The position numbers were made by a program, and so were the translations under genes. The notes beneath the pieces were generated by a model. That model did no database searches. It saw nothing but the letters and a program-made list of their open reading frames with translations, and had not been told where the DNA came from. A stretch of 64,000 bases of DNA. Source: an uncultured Erwinia sp. (GTDB lineage Bacteria > Pseudomonadota > Gammaproteobacteria > Enterobacterales > Enterobacteriaceae). Below, in pieces: positions 25,173 to 34,644 of the stretch; positions within the stretch are counted from its first letter, which is position 1; every line of letters starts with the position of its first letter. The stretch lies in assembly GCA_946221915.1 (NCBI GenBank), contig CAMIKG010000004.1:102774-166773 (forward strand), read 5' to 3'.

Positions 25173-26441
25173 TTACACCGTTTTTTGCTGTTTTTCCGGC
25201 GCAGAGAGCGTCGTTTTCATCTGTTTTTCATCAAGCTGGCCGACCCACTTCGAGACAAATACGGTCGCCACGCCATTACCCACCAGGTTGGTCAGGGCAC
25301 GCGCTTCAGACATAAAGCGGTCAATACCGAGAATCAGCGCCAGGCCAGCGACCGGTAAATGGCCAACCGCAGAGATGGTCGCCGCCAGGACGATAAAGCC
25401 ACTGCCGGTCACGCCCGCCGCCCCTTTCGATGACAGCAACAGCACCACCAGCAGCGTCACCTGGTGCATGATGTCCATATGGCTGTTGGTGGCCTGAGCA
25501 ATAAATACCGCCGCCATCGTGAGATAGATTGAAGTGCCATCGAGGTTAAACGAGTAACCGGTGGGGATCACCAGCCCCACGACCGACTTTTTACAGCCCA
25601 GCCGTTCCATCTTCTCCAGCATACGCGGCAGCGCAGACTCGGAAGAGGAGGTGCCCAGGACGATCAGCAGCTCTTCTTTGATGTAGCCAATAAAGCGGAA
25701 AATACTGAAGCCCACCGAACGCGCGATCACGCCCAGTACAATCACCACAAACAGAATACAGGTGATATAGAAGCAGATAATCAGCTGGCCCAGCTGTACC
25801 AGCGAGCCGACGCCATATTTACCGATGGTAAAGGCCATCGCGCCAAACGCACCGATCGGCGCCACGCGCATAATCATATTGATCACGCCAAAGATCACTT
25901 TGGAGAAGCTTTCGATGACGTTAAACATCAGGGTGCCTTTTTCACCCAGGTGATGCAGTGCGAAACCAAACAGCACCGCAAACAGCAGCACCTGCAGGAT
26001 ATTACCGCTGGCAAACGCGCCAATCACACTGCCTGGGATAATATCGAGCAGGAACGGAATAATCCCCTGCTGCTCTGCCTGCTGGGCATAAACGGCCACC
26101 GCTTTAGCGTCCAGCGTGGCAGGATCGACATTCATGCCTGCGCCCGGTTGCATCACATTCACTACCACCAGGCCGATAATCAGCGCCAGGGTACTGACTA
26201 CTTCAAAATAGAGCAGTGCGACAGCGCCAGTGCGCCCTACCGCTTTCATGCTCTCCATGCCCGCAATGCCGGTCACCACCGTACAGAAGATGACGGGGGC
26301 GATAATCATTTTGATCAATTTAACAAAGGCGTCGCCCAGCGGTTTCATCTGCGCGCCGAGGTCAGGATAAAAGTGGCCCAGCAGGATACCGATAGCGATG
26401 GCGGTGAGAACCTGGAAATAGAGACTTCTGAACAGTTTCAT
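25173..26441 (-). CDS. dctA: C4-dicarboxylate:cation symporter DctA
   Basis: A 422-residue protein of the DAACS family, close to the 428 residues of E. coli DctA. The serine-rich re-entrant loop GTSSSESALPRMLEKME and the NLDGT segment in PTGYSFNLDGTSIYLT form the substrate and cation site. It imports succinate, fumarate and malate under aerobic conditions. The start at 26441 (GGAAG upstream) gives the usual MKLFRSLYFQVL beginning. The 257-base gap before pdeK presumably holds its promoter; in E. coli the gene is activated by CRP and DcuR, but I could not identify convincing sites here. Confidence 0.95.
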   Translation of the reverse strand: MKLFRSLYFQVLTAIAIGILLGHFYPDLGAQMKPLGDAFVKLIKMIIAPVIFCTVVTGIAGMESMKAVGRTGAVALLYFEVVSTLALIIGLVVVNVMQPGAGMNVDPATLDAKAVAVYAQQAEQQGIIPFLLDIIPGSVIGAFASGNILQVLLFAVLFGFALHHLGEKGTLMFNVIESFSKVIFGVINMIMRVAPIGAFGAMAFTIGKYGVGSLVQLGQLIICFYITCILFVVIVLGVIARSVGFSIFRFIGYIKEELLIVLGTSSSESALPRMLEKMERLGCKKSVVGLVIPTGYSFNLDGTSIYLTMAAVFIAQATNSHMDIMHQVTLLVVLLLSSKGAAGVTGSGFIVLAATISAVGHLPVAGLALILGIDRFMSEARALTNLVGNGVATVFVSKWVGQLDEKQMKTTLSAPEKQQKTV

Positions 26442-26698
26442 GAATATGCTTCCGTTAAGAACAGGTGATGCGAGTGATGTTGCGTCCCCCATATTCAGGC
26501 TGCAGCCCCCGGCTGGCGGGCTTAGCTGTGGCGCAAATGATTCAGGGGTATATCGTTAGAATGTATTGTCAGCGGAAAATAACACCCACTTAACAAGATT
26601 GATATAACCTGACACAACTTGCGGAAACCATAATCTCCTTTTATGAACTGAAACGCTTCAGCAAAAAAAGATGTTACAGAAGTACAGTTTTCACCGGA

Positions 26699-28720
26699 TT
26701 ACCCCTGCCCTGGGTTATCACCTGTGGCGGCAGGCAGCCAGCGTTCGAAAGCATCCAGCGGCAGCGCTTCTGAATAGAGGTAGCCCTGCGCTATATGGAT
26801 GCCGCGCGCCAGCAGCCAGTCACGCTGCTCCGCCGTTTCCACCCCTTCAGCCACCACATCAATCGCGATAATATCGGCAATCGCTGCGACGATTTTCATC
26901 ATGGTGTCGTCATCAGGCAGCGCGGCGACAAAACTGCGATCCATCTTCAGTTTATTGATCGACAGCGATTTGAACTGATGCAGGAAGTTAAGATTGGAGT
27001 AACCCATACCAAAGTCATCGAGCGCCACCGAAATCCCCACGCGCTGCAGTTCACTGAGCAGCGCAATGGCCTGTTCGGGATCGCCCACCTGGGCTGTTTC
27101 GGTAATTTCCAGCACCAGGCTGCCCGAGCGGATGCGATAACGCGACAATAAATCCTGTAAATGGGTGACCACAGCCGGATCGCGCAGCTGTACGGCGGAG
27201 ATATTAACGCTGAGCGGCAGCTCGATGCCGCGCTTTTGCCAGCCCGCCAGAATGCGGCAGGCTTCTTCAAATACCCACTGTCCCAGGATACCGATGATTC
27301 CCAGCTCTTCTGCACCGGTAATAAAATCTTCCGGCAAACTGTAGCGGCCATCAGGCTGGCGCATGCGCAACAGCCCTTCCGCGCCCACCAGCCTGCCACT
27401 GCGCATATCCACCTGCGGCTGCAGAAACAGCGCGAACTGATCCTGTTCCAGTCCCTGCAAAATATCATGCTCCTGCGTCAGCCGTTTTTGCGCGCGTTCG
27501 GTGAGCTGTGGGTCAAAGAACAGCATCTGGTTTTTACCCTGATGTCGCGCCGACATCATCGCCGACGTCGCGCGCCGCAGCAGCTCCACCGCTTTCAGCG
27601 CTTCATCATCGCGCTGCGCCATACCGATACTGATATTTGGCCGCAGCTGCATATGCTGCAGCGCCACGAGCTGTGTCAGTCGCGTCATAATTGCGCGCGC
27701 CTGGCGCAGGGCGCGGAACGGCGTGCTGGCGCGCTTGACCAGCAGGGCGAAATCACTGACCGTCAGCTGCGCCAGCACCGTGCGATCGTCGAGACAGCCA
27801 CGTATTTTTTCCACCAGCGTCAGCGTCAGGGCATCACGCTGTTCTTCGGTCAGCACCCCTGCCGCCTCCTGCAGGGTTTCAATGCGCAGCAGCATCACGG
27901 TAAAACCATTCACCGCCTCCGCCGTCTGCAGATGCTGCTCCAGCAGGGCGAGAAACAGCGTCTTATTCGGCAGGTCAGTCAGCACGAAGTGCGTCGTCAG
28001 GCGGCTCATCTCGTCATGTATCGACTCCTGCACCTGCTGATTGCGGTTATAACTGCGGATTAGCATGCCGATTTCATCATCGCGATGACGGGCCGGAATC
28101 GCCAGTTTATGCGCCAGAATCTCCTGCGGCGGCAGCTCCTGCAGTTCGCGTGCGATATCGCGCAGCGGGTGCACGATCAGACGGTTGATACACCAGCTGA
28201 TGGCGACCGACAGGATCAGCGCCAGCAATAAATAGGTGGTGAGCATGGTGGCAATCATGCTGAGGATAAACTGATAAACGCGCCATGAATCCGCCTGCAG
28301 CACCAGATAAGCCAGCGGTTTTGGCGCCGCCGTGCGATCGGTGGAATAGAGCGGCACCGTAATTTGCACCGGCAGCTCAAACAGGCGCGCGACCCAGTGC
28401 GGCACGGTTTTTTCCGTGGCAAAATCGGTCTGTAACGCCTGGAATTCGTTAGGCAGCACAATATCGGCGCGCGACAGGATGCCCGCCGGTTTCAGGGAGG
28501 TCAGGATGCGTTCCGCTTCGGCGATATCGGCGCGCAGCACCGCTTCAGACAACGGGATACGCACGGTATGGGCGATATTTTCCATTTGCTGGGCGTAGTC
28601 AATCTTGCGCTGCTGCACAAAATGGAAAAGCTGGATAACGATAAAAATGCAGATGGTAATAATCGCGACCGCTGACACGGTTGCCATCTGCTTAATCGTA
28701 AGTGAACGACTGACGCGCAA
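26699..28720 (-). CDS. pdeK: PdeK/HmsP-like degenerate GGDEF-EAL protein
   Basis: A 673-residue inner-membrane protein with one N-terminal and one central transmembrane segment around a periplasmic sensor of about 120 residues. These are followed by a HAMP-like linker, a GGDEF-like domain and a C-terminal EAL domain. The GGDEF signature is lost (VSDFA), so it cannot be a cyclase. The EAL domain looks intact: E448-G-L, NISAVQL, LEITET, LDDFGMGYSN, KMDRSF and AEGVET, so a phosphodiesterase is expected. It corresponds to E. coli YhjK/PdeK and Yersinia HmsP and lies next to the cellulose genes as in E. coli. The start is TTG at 28720 with GGAG 7 bases upstream. Confidence 0.92.
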   Translation of the reverse strand: MRVSRSLTIKQMATVSAVAIITICIFIVIQLFHFVQQRKIDYAQQMENIAHTVRIPLSEAVLRADIAEAERILTSLKPAGILSRADIVLPNEFQALQTDFATEKTVPHWVARLFELPVQITVPLYSTDRTAAPKPLAYLVLQADSWRVYQFILSMIATMLTTYLLLALILSVAISWCINRLIVHPLRDIARELQELPPQEILAHKLAIPARHRDDEIGMLIRSYNRNQQVQESIHDEMSRLTTHFVLTDLPNKTLFLALLEQHLQTAEAVNGFTVMLLRIETLQEAAGVLTEEQRDALTLTLVEKIRGCLDDRTVLAQLTVSDFALLVKRASTPFRALRQARAIMTRLTQLVALQHMQLRPNISIGMAQRDDEALKAVELLRRATSAMMSARHQGKNQMLFFDPQLTERAQKRLTQEHDILQGLEQDQFALFLQPQVDMRSGRLVGAEGLLRMRQPDGRYSLPEDFITGAEELGIIGILGQWVFEEACRILAGWQKRGIELPLSVNISAVQLRDPAVVTHLQDLLSRYRIRSGSLVLEITETAQVGDPEQAIALLSELQRVGISVALDDFGMGYSNLNFLHQFKSLSINKLKMDRSFVAALPDDDTMMKIVAAIADIIAIDVVAEGVETAEQRDWLLARGIHIAQGYLYSEALPLDAFERWLPAATGDNPGQG

Positions 28721-28857
28721 AGTGCTTCTCCAGACTACCGCTAAGGAATAAGAAGGCGAAAACTGCCCAGAGTATATCCCATGGCTGGCTTTTTTTAATC
28801 CCGCAGAACAGTGCGGACATCGGTGTTTAAGTGTTTTCCGAAGCGGACACGTCGGTT

Positions 28858-31800
28858 TTATTTAAAATCAGCATAAGGCGACAGCGGTTGTGGCGGCATA
28901 TCAAGATCGCCGTCCCAGCCCGCCATGGAGTAACGCAGGTACAGCAGGCCATGGCTGGGGGTGTAGTCCTTCGCCTGCTGAATGTCCACGCCGAGGCCGA
29001 TTGTCCAGTGTGAGGTTAAACGACGCTCCACCATCGCCTGCAGAGTATAACCCACGCCACCGCCGCTGCTGGCCTCAGAAGGGTCATTTTCGCGGGGAGT
29101 AAAACCGGGATTGATCGGATAACGCAGCTGGCTTTTGCTGCGTGAGTGCGACCAGGAAAGCGAGCCGGACAGATCATACGACCAGTTTTCGCTTCGCTGC
29201 CGCCAGCTCACCGGCAGTGCCAGCGAGAAGTAGCTTTGCGGGCTGTAGTAGCCGCCCTGACCAAACGAATAGCCGCTGAGATCCTGCTGGTAATGCCACA
29301 GCATACTGCTCACCCCCACCGTCATACGACGATGGTTGTCATTAATCAGCTTGTAGTAGTAGCCGCCCATCAGCCGTTCACGCGCGTTATCCGCCACGTT
29401 TTTACCGGTGATACGATGCGCGCTGAGGTCTGCCCAGACGCCATGCGCTTCGCCCTGATCGTAACTCAGGGCGATGCCGCCGCCGGTCGCCACCACCCCG
29501 CCCCAGCTGCGGCCGCCTTCCGGGCTGGGATCGCGCGCACCGGCAAACGAGAGCAGCGAACTGGAGACAGGGCGGCGTGACGCGGTCAGCGTCATGCCCA
29601 GCGGGCCAACATCACTGCTCCAGCTGACGCCCCCTACCCAGTTCACCACTTCAAAGCCCAGCGGCGTGGCGCCAATATCAAATGACCACACCGGACTGCG
29701 CCAGCCAATCGCCGGAGAAATGCCTTCGGCGCGCTGCTTCACATCGCTGCTACAGCCGCCGGTGTTGTTATCCGCGCAGGTGCCGAACACTTCGCTGTGG
29801 CTGCCGTTATTCGTCGCGAAGCTGCCCGCCGACAGCGCCACCCGGTCGAGGCGCATAAAGCCCCTGCCCTGCGCCAGCGGGGTCTGAGCCTCCAGCATGG
29901 TGGTAAACCCGGTAAAATTGGAGATGCCGCCCGTGCCTTTGTCGCGCGAATAATCCTGCTCCAGCGTCAGCGTGGTGTCCTGCTGTCGCCACAGATCGGC
30001 GGCGTCGCTGCGCACCCCGCGCTTTAGCCAGTCGTCGCGCTCATCACTGCGCATCAGGCGGGTAAACGCGGCGTCATCCTGTGGTGTTTCAGCCGTGATG
30101 CCGCTGGCGACCATCGCCTGGCGATAATCCGTCAGCGCCAGTGCGGGCTGCTGCTGTTGCGTTTCCAGCCGCGCCGCATCACGGTAGACCAGCGCGCTGC
30201 TCTGTGACGGCGGGGTGGCCGCCACACGCGTTTTTAACTCGTCCAGCATCTGGCGCGCACGGCGCACTTCGCCCACGCTGTACCAGGCGTTAGCGACCCG
30301 GCGCTCGCTGTTAATACTTTCCTGCACCACGGCTGGCGGCAGCGTACTGAGCGCCTGGCGCGCCTGCGCTGGCTGCTGCAGCGCTATTAGCGCCTCAATG
30401 CGTCCCAGCGTGGCATCGCCGTCATTCGGCTGACGCGCCAGCACCTGCTGATAACCGGTCAGCGCCTGGCGTGCATCACCGCGCATCAGCGCCCACTCCG
30501 CCAGCGTATTGTCACGCCGGGCGGAAAACGGCTGCTGTTGCAGCAGGGCGATCGCCCCTGCTTCATTACCCGCGTCGCGCAGCTGGCTGGCGCGGGCAAA
30601 AATCTTATCCTGCTCCAGACGTGCAGCGAGGTCACGCATTCCCTGATCCCACTGCGGCACGGGCCGGCTATGCAGCTGGCTGAGTGCCTGCTGCGGACGC
30701 TCGCTGGCGGAAAGGTACAGCGCATACGCATACACCTGCGCCTTATCCTGCGCCCGCTGGCGTGCCATCGCCGCCATCAGCTGGTCAGCCTGCTGCGGCT
30801 GACCGCTCTGACGGAGCGCATCCGCCAGCCGGTAATTCAGCCAGACATCATCAGGCGCATCGCGCTGCGCCTGGCGATATTTCGCCACGGCCGCTGGCCA
30901 GCGCTGCTGCTGCGCCAGGGCATCCGCCTCCGCGCGCAGGGCGTCGCTGCGTAAATTGTTCAGCGTCGCGCCCAGCGCGCGCTGCTGTGCGGGCGACAGC
31001 TGGGTAATAAAATCCAGTGCTTTTTGCGGCGACTGCTGCTGATACAGCGCGCTCAGGCGGCGTGCGGCCGTGCTGTTGCCGGGTTCCAGACGCAGCGCGC
31101 GCAGGAAATATTGCTCTGCTGTCGCGTTGTTATGCTGCGCCAGCGCCACATCACCGAGGCCGAGCAGCGCATAGCTGTCGGTGCTGTCCAGCGCGCGGGC
31201 GCGCTGGTAGTGGCGCTGTGCCGCCGCCAGCTCGCCGCCTGCCAGCGCCTTATCACCGCTGTCGATCGCCTGCCAGTAGCGATCGGACTGCAGCAGGCTG
31301 CGCCATTTGCCGATGCTGGTGCTCTGCTGCCCGGCCTGAATCGCCCGTTCAAAATAGCCAATCGCCGCCGCGCGCTGACCGGCGCGTGACAGCGCCTGCC
31401 CCATCGCGCCGAGCAGCTCAGGGTCATCTGGCCGTGCCTGCAATGCCGCTCGCAGGGTGGCAAGCGCCCCGGCGCCTGCACCGCGATCCACCAGCGCCAG
31501 GCCCTGCATCCGCTGACGATAAGTCGGGTCCGCCAGCAGCTGCTGTTGCCGCGCCAGCTCCTGCTGACCTTTGCGTTGCTCATCGCCGGAAGTAAAAGTG
31601 TCGAGATAGCGCTGCAGCTGCGTCACGCTGTTATCGGAGACCGGCTGAGCGGCAATGCGCGCCAGCCAGACGCCCGCAGCCTGACCGCGCCCCGCCGGGT
31701 TCTGCGCCACCGCCTGTAGCTGGTCAAACGCCTGCTGGTCGCTGTTGCGTTGCAGCTGCAACTGAGCAATCTGCATGCGCACACCAATATGGCCGGGATA

Positions 31801-32334
31801 CTTTTTGTCCAGCGCCTGTAAACGCGTTAACGCCAGATTCTGCTGGCCGTCGAGACGTGCCACCAGCCGCCAGTACTCCAGTTCGCTATTCACGTCGGGA
31901 AAGACGCCGTGAAACAGCTGGTCATACGCCTGGCGCGCCGCCAGCAGCCGCCCGGAGGTGGCTAACAACCGCGCCTGCTGCAGTTGCTGTCGCCCCTGCG
32001 GCGCAATCAGCCGCAGCGCGGCTTCCGACTGTTGCACCATCACGGAGGCGGGCGCACGCTGTTTTAACTGCGTCAGCAGACGCCGCGCCTGGTCATCTTC
32101 CCCCTGGTGCAGTGCCAGCCGGATACGTGCCGCCAGCAGCGCCGGGTTATCCGGGTCGATCTTCTCCAGCCGGTAAATCGACTGGGTGACCAGCTCATAT
32201 TTGTTGGTGGCTTCGCCCACGCGAATTTGTTGCAGCAGCCAGGGCACCGGCGCCACCTCAGGCGCGGTGACAGGTGTTGCTGCGCTGGCGAGGCCGGACA
32301 GCAGCAGCGCCAGCCACGGCGAAGCCTTCACCAT
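28858..32334 (-). CDS. bcsC: Cellulose secretin BcsC, class II operon
   Basis: About 1158 residues, the E. coli length. A signal peptide (cleavage near residue 19) is followed by roughly 750 residues of TPR repeats, rich in Ala, Gln and Leu, and a C-terminal 16-strand beta-barrel (from about residue 800) that ends in YADFK. The protein forms the outer-membrane exit for cellulose and the periplasmic scaffold leading to it. The ATG overlaps the bcsB stop (TGATG). A GTG one codon earlier is the alternative start. In E. coli bcsZ lies between bcsB and bcsC; here it is absent. A second, longer BcsC is encoded at 46624. Confidence 0.95.
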   Translation of the reverse strand: MVKASPWLALLLSGLASAATPVTAPEVAPVPWLLQQIRVGEATNKYELVTQSIYRLEKIDPDNPALLAARIRLALHQGEDDQARRLLTQLKQRAPASVMVQQSEAALRLIAPQGRQQLQQARLLATSGRLLAARQAYDQLFHGVFPDVNSELEYWRLVARLDGQQNLALTRLQALDKKYPGHIGVRMQIAQLQLQRNSDQQAFDQLQAVAQNPAGRGQAAGVWLARIAAQPVSDNSVTQLQRYLDTFTSGDEQRKGQQELARQQQLLADPTYRQRMQGLALVDRGAGAGALATLRAALQARPDDPELLGAMGQALSRAGQRAAAIGYFERAIQAGQQSTSIGKWRSLLQSDRYWQAIDSGDKALAGGELAAAQRHYQRARALDSTDSYALLGLGDVALAQHNNATAEQYFLRALRLEPGNSTAARRLSALYQQQSPQKALDFITQLSPAQQRALGATLNNLRSDALRAEADALAQQQRWPAAVAKYRQAQRDAPDDVWLNYRLADALRQSGQPQQADQLMAAMARQRAQDKAQVYAYALYLSASERPQQALSQLHSRPVPQWDQGMRDLAARLEQDKIFARASQLRDAGNEAGAIALLQQQPFSARRDNTLAEWALMRGDARQALTGYQQVLARQPNDGDATLGRIEALIALQQPAQARQALSTLPPAVVQESINSERRVANAWYSVGEVRRARQMLDELKTRVAATPPSQSSALVYRDAARLETQQQQPALALTDYRQAMVASGITAETPQDDAAFTRLMRSDERDDWLKRGVRSDAADLWRQQDTTLTLEQDYSRDKGTGGISNFTGFTTMLEAQTPLAQGRGFMRLDRVALSAGSFATNNGSHSEVFGTCADNNTGGCSSDVKQRAEGISPAIGWRSPVWSFDIGATPLGFEVVNWVGGVSWSSDVGPLGMTLTASRRPVSSSLLSFAGARDPSPEGGRSWGGVVATGGGIALSYDQGEAHGVWADLSAHRITGKNVADNARERLMGGYYYKLINDNHRRMTVGVSSMLWHYQQDLSGYSFGQGGYYSPQSYFSLALPVSWRQRSENWSYDLSGSLSWSHSRSKSQLRYPINPGFTPRENDPSEASSGGGVGYTLQAMVERRLTSHWTIGLGVDIQQAKDYTPSHGLLYLRYSMAGWDGDLDMPPQPLSPYADFK

Positions 32335-34634
32335 CACTCTGCGTCATCCTCATAACCGAGACGGCGACGGCTGACCAGCCGCATCACACGCCAGATCAGC
32401 AGCGCGAACAGCACCACCACCAGCACAGTGAACGCCGCCAGCCAGCCCGGATGCGTCGCCAGTGCATTCCACAGACGCTCCCACCACGGCAGGTAGCCAA
32501 CGTAATAACTGTCGCCAACCCGCAGGCTGTTGACGCCGGACTCGCGCACGATGGCGACGGAACCGTAGATCGCCGCCCGCTTGCCGCTGTCCAGCAGCGC
32601 ATTATTCAGTAACTCCCAGCCGCGCGGACTGTCGGCCAGCAGCGCGACGACGCTGCGCTGATCGTTGAACGGCGACTGGAAACCAATAATCGCCCCCATC
32701 GGCCCGACGGAACTGATGGTGGTCTGGCTCTCCGCTTCACGGTCACTGGCGGACGCCCTGAGATTATCCAGCACCGTCTGGCGATTCGGTTTTTTCACCC
32801 AGCTTTGCGCCGCATCCACCAGCAGGTTGATCTTATTTTCCTGGCGCAGATTTTCCGGGATCGCGCCGATCAACAGCAGATCGGCATCCGGCTTGTCGGC
32901 TTTGCTCCAGTCATCGGTGAGCTGCACATTCAGCGCCGGATAACCGGTCTGCGCACCCACGTTGCCCAGCGCATTCAGCAGCGCGCTGACCTGCTCCGCC
33001 GTCGGCTGGCGATTCACCAGCACCAGGGTTTGCGCCAGATCGGCGTGACGGCTGAACGGGAATCCGGCATTGGCAAACGCCGCCAGCGACGGCATCTGCA
33101 GCCAGTGACGATAACCAGAGAAATCCACGGTGGAATCGCCATCAATGACTACATGATTGCCCACTGGCGTCACCGTTTCACAACGGCCATCCGCCGTGCC
33201 GCCAATGATTGTGTTGGCATAGTCAAAGTCAAAGCGCATCTGGTTCACTACGCCGAGACGCATCGCCGGAATATTCAGATCTTCATTGTTCTCCTGTACC
33301 CCCTGGATCAGCGGGATATGCAGGATCTGTGTCGCGCGATCCGCTTTCATCGACAGCGGGAAATCCTGCATAAACTGCTCATTGAGGTGCACTGCCAGCC
33401 GTGAACCATCGTTCTGCAACGGCGAGGTGTAGCGATAACGCAGCGCCATATCGATGCCGCGCGCACGCACCAGGAACAGGTCCGGCGGCAGGTTCATCTG
33501 CAGATTAAGCGGCGCCGGTTGCAGGCCGCTGGACTGGAACTGCCCTTCGTACAGCTGCAATTCACTGAAGGTGGTGGGCCGATCGGTACGCACCCAGCGC
33601 GGCGCATCGTACGGCTGGCGCGGCGCCAGCGTCTGCAGTTTTTCCACTGCCGAACTCTGCCCGCGCAGCAGCACATCGCCCTGTGCAATACCGCGCACGG
33701 CGGTCAGCAGATCGTTGTCGTCACGCCCCAGCACCAGCAGCAGTTTCTGGTACGGATTATCCGGCTGGCTGATCATCGCCACCGTAGGTTTCTCCACCGG
33801 CGGATAATCTTTCAGAAAATCCGGGCGCTGGCTGTTGGTGGCAAACACCACCGCATGCTGATCTTTCGGCAGCTGGTTATACAGCACCGGAAACGCCTGA
33901 CCATGCCATTCGGCTTTCACGCCGAACCACGACGCCAGCATCGCCGCCGCCTGCTGCTGCACCAGATCCGGCTGCGCGGCAAACACCATCGGCAGCGTCA
34001 GCGCGCGGTTATCACGCTTATCGAAGAAGGGTTCCGGGAAGTGTGACAGGTCATCCTGCACCGGCAGTTTCTGCATCGTCAGATCGAGCGAGCTGTCTTT
34101 GCCGACATCCAGCCAGATGGAGCTGTAAGCCGGGTTTTCACACACATTGGTGTAATGTCCCACCAGTTCGAGGCGGATACGGTTAAAATCGCCGATAAAG
34201 CGCGGATCGATAGTCACCTGCGCCTGGTTATTTTTCCCCAGCTGCTCCGCCGTGACCGTCACCAGCCCGACCAGCTCATCATTGAGATACACCTTCAGGT
34301 GCGACAACACCGGCAGCAGCGACGGCGACGGGCGGTACTGCAGATTCAGTACCGCTTTGGTCACCACTTCATCACTGCGCACGCCAAACTCAATCTGACC
34401 ATAGGGGCTGGTGCCGCGCAGTGCGAAACTGCCAGGCGGCGGCGCCACCTTGTTGAACGGCAGCACCTCCGCGCGCAGCGGGGCAGACGGATCACGCACT
34501 ACTGGCGCGAAAGGCGCAGTGGCGGCATCCTGCATTTGCGTCGTCGGCGCGCTTTCCTGCTGTGGCGAGGCGGCCTGCGACAACGGCATCACCCCCATCA
34601 GCAGGGCGGTAAACCAGCTTATTTTTTTCGTCAT
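32334..34634 (-). CDS. bcsB: Cellulose synthase regulatory/periplasmic subunit BcsB, class II operon
   Basis: 766 residues, near the E. coli length. Signal peptide (MTKKISWFTALLMGVMPLSQ, cleaved soon after), then alternating carbohydrate-binding-like and flavodoxin-like domains, and a C-terminal transmembrane helix near residues 735-757 followed by basic residues. In the synthase complex BcsB packs against BcsA through this helix and guides the nascent glucan through the periplasm. The stop overlaps the start of bcsC, so translation is probably coupled. The ATG lies 11 bases after the bcsA stop. Confidence 0.95.
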   Translation of the reverse strand: MTKKISWFTALLMGVMPLSQAASPQQESAPTTQMQDAATAPFAPVVRDPSAPLRAEVLPFNKVAPPPGSFALRGTSPYGQIEFGVRSDEVVTKAVLNLQYRPSPSLLPVLSHLKVYLNDELVGLVTVTAEQLGKNNQAQVTIDPRFIGDFNRIRLELVGHYTNVCENPAYSSIWLDVGKDSSLDLTMQKLPVQDDLSHFPEPFFDKRDNRALTLPMVFAAQPDLVQQQAAAMLASWFGVKAEWHGQAFPVLYNQLPKDQHAVVFATNSQRPDFLKDYPPVEKPTVAMISQPDNPYQKLLLVLGRDDNDLLTAVRGIAQGDVLLRGQSSAVEKLQTLAPRQPYDAPRWVRTDRPTTFSELQLYEGQFQSSGLQPAPLNLQMNLPPDLFLVRARGIDMALRYRYTSPLQNDGSRLAVHLNEQFMQDFPLSMKADRATQILHIPLIQGVQENNEDLNIPAMRLGVVNQMRFDFDYANTIIGGTADGRCETVTPVGNHVVIDGDSTVDFSGYRHWLQMPSLAAFANAGFPFSRHADLAQTLVLVNRQPTAEQVSALLNALGNVGAQTGYPALNVQLTDDWSKADKPDADLLLIGAIPENLRQENKINLLVDAAQSWVKKPNRQTVLDNLRASASDREAESQTTISSVGPMGAIIGFQSPFNDQRSVVALLADSPRGWELLNNALLDSGKRAAIYGSVAIVRESGVNSLRVGDSYYVGYLPWWERLWNALATHPGWLAAFTVLVVVLFALLIWRVMRLVSRRRLGYEDDAE

Positions 34635-34644
34635 GGTGTCATCA

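Noticed and set aside
27161..28063. A 300-codon plus-strand frame opposite pdeK
   Set aside because: Composition and position show it to be the shadow of the GGDEF-EAL gene; no ribosome site or family motif.
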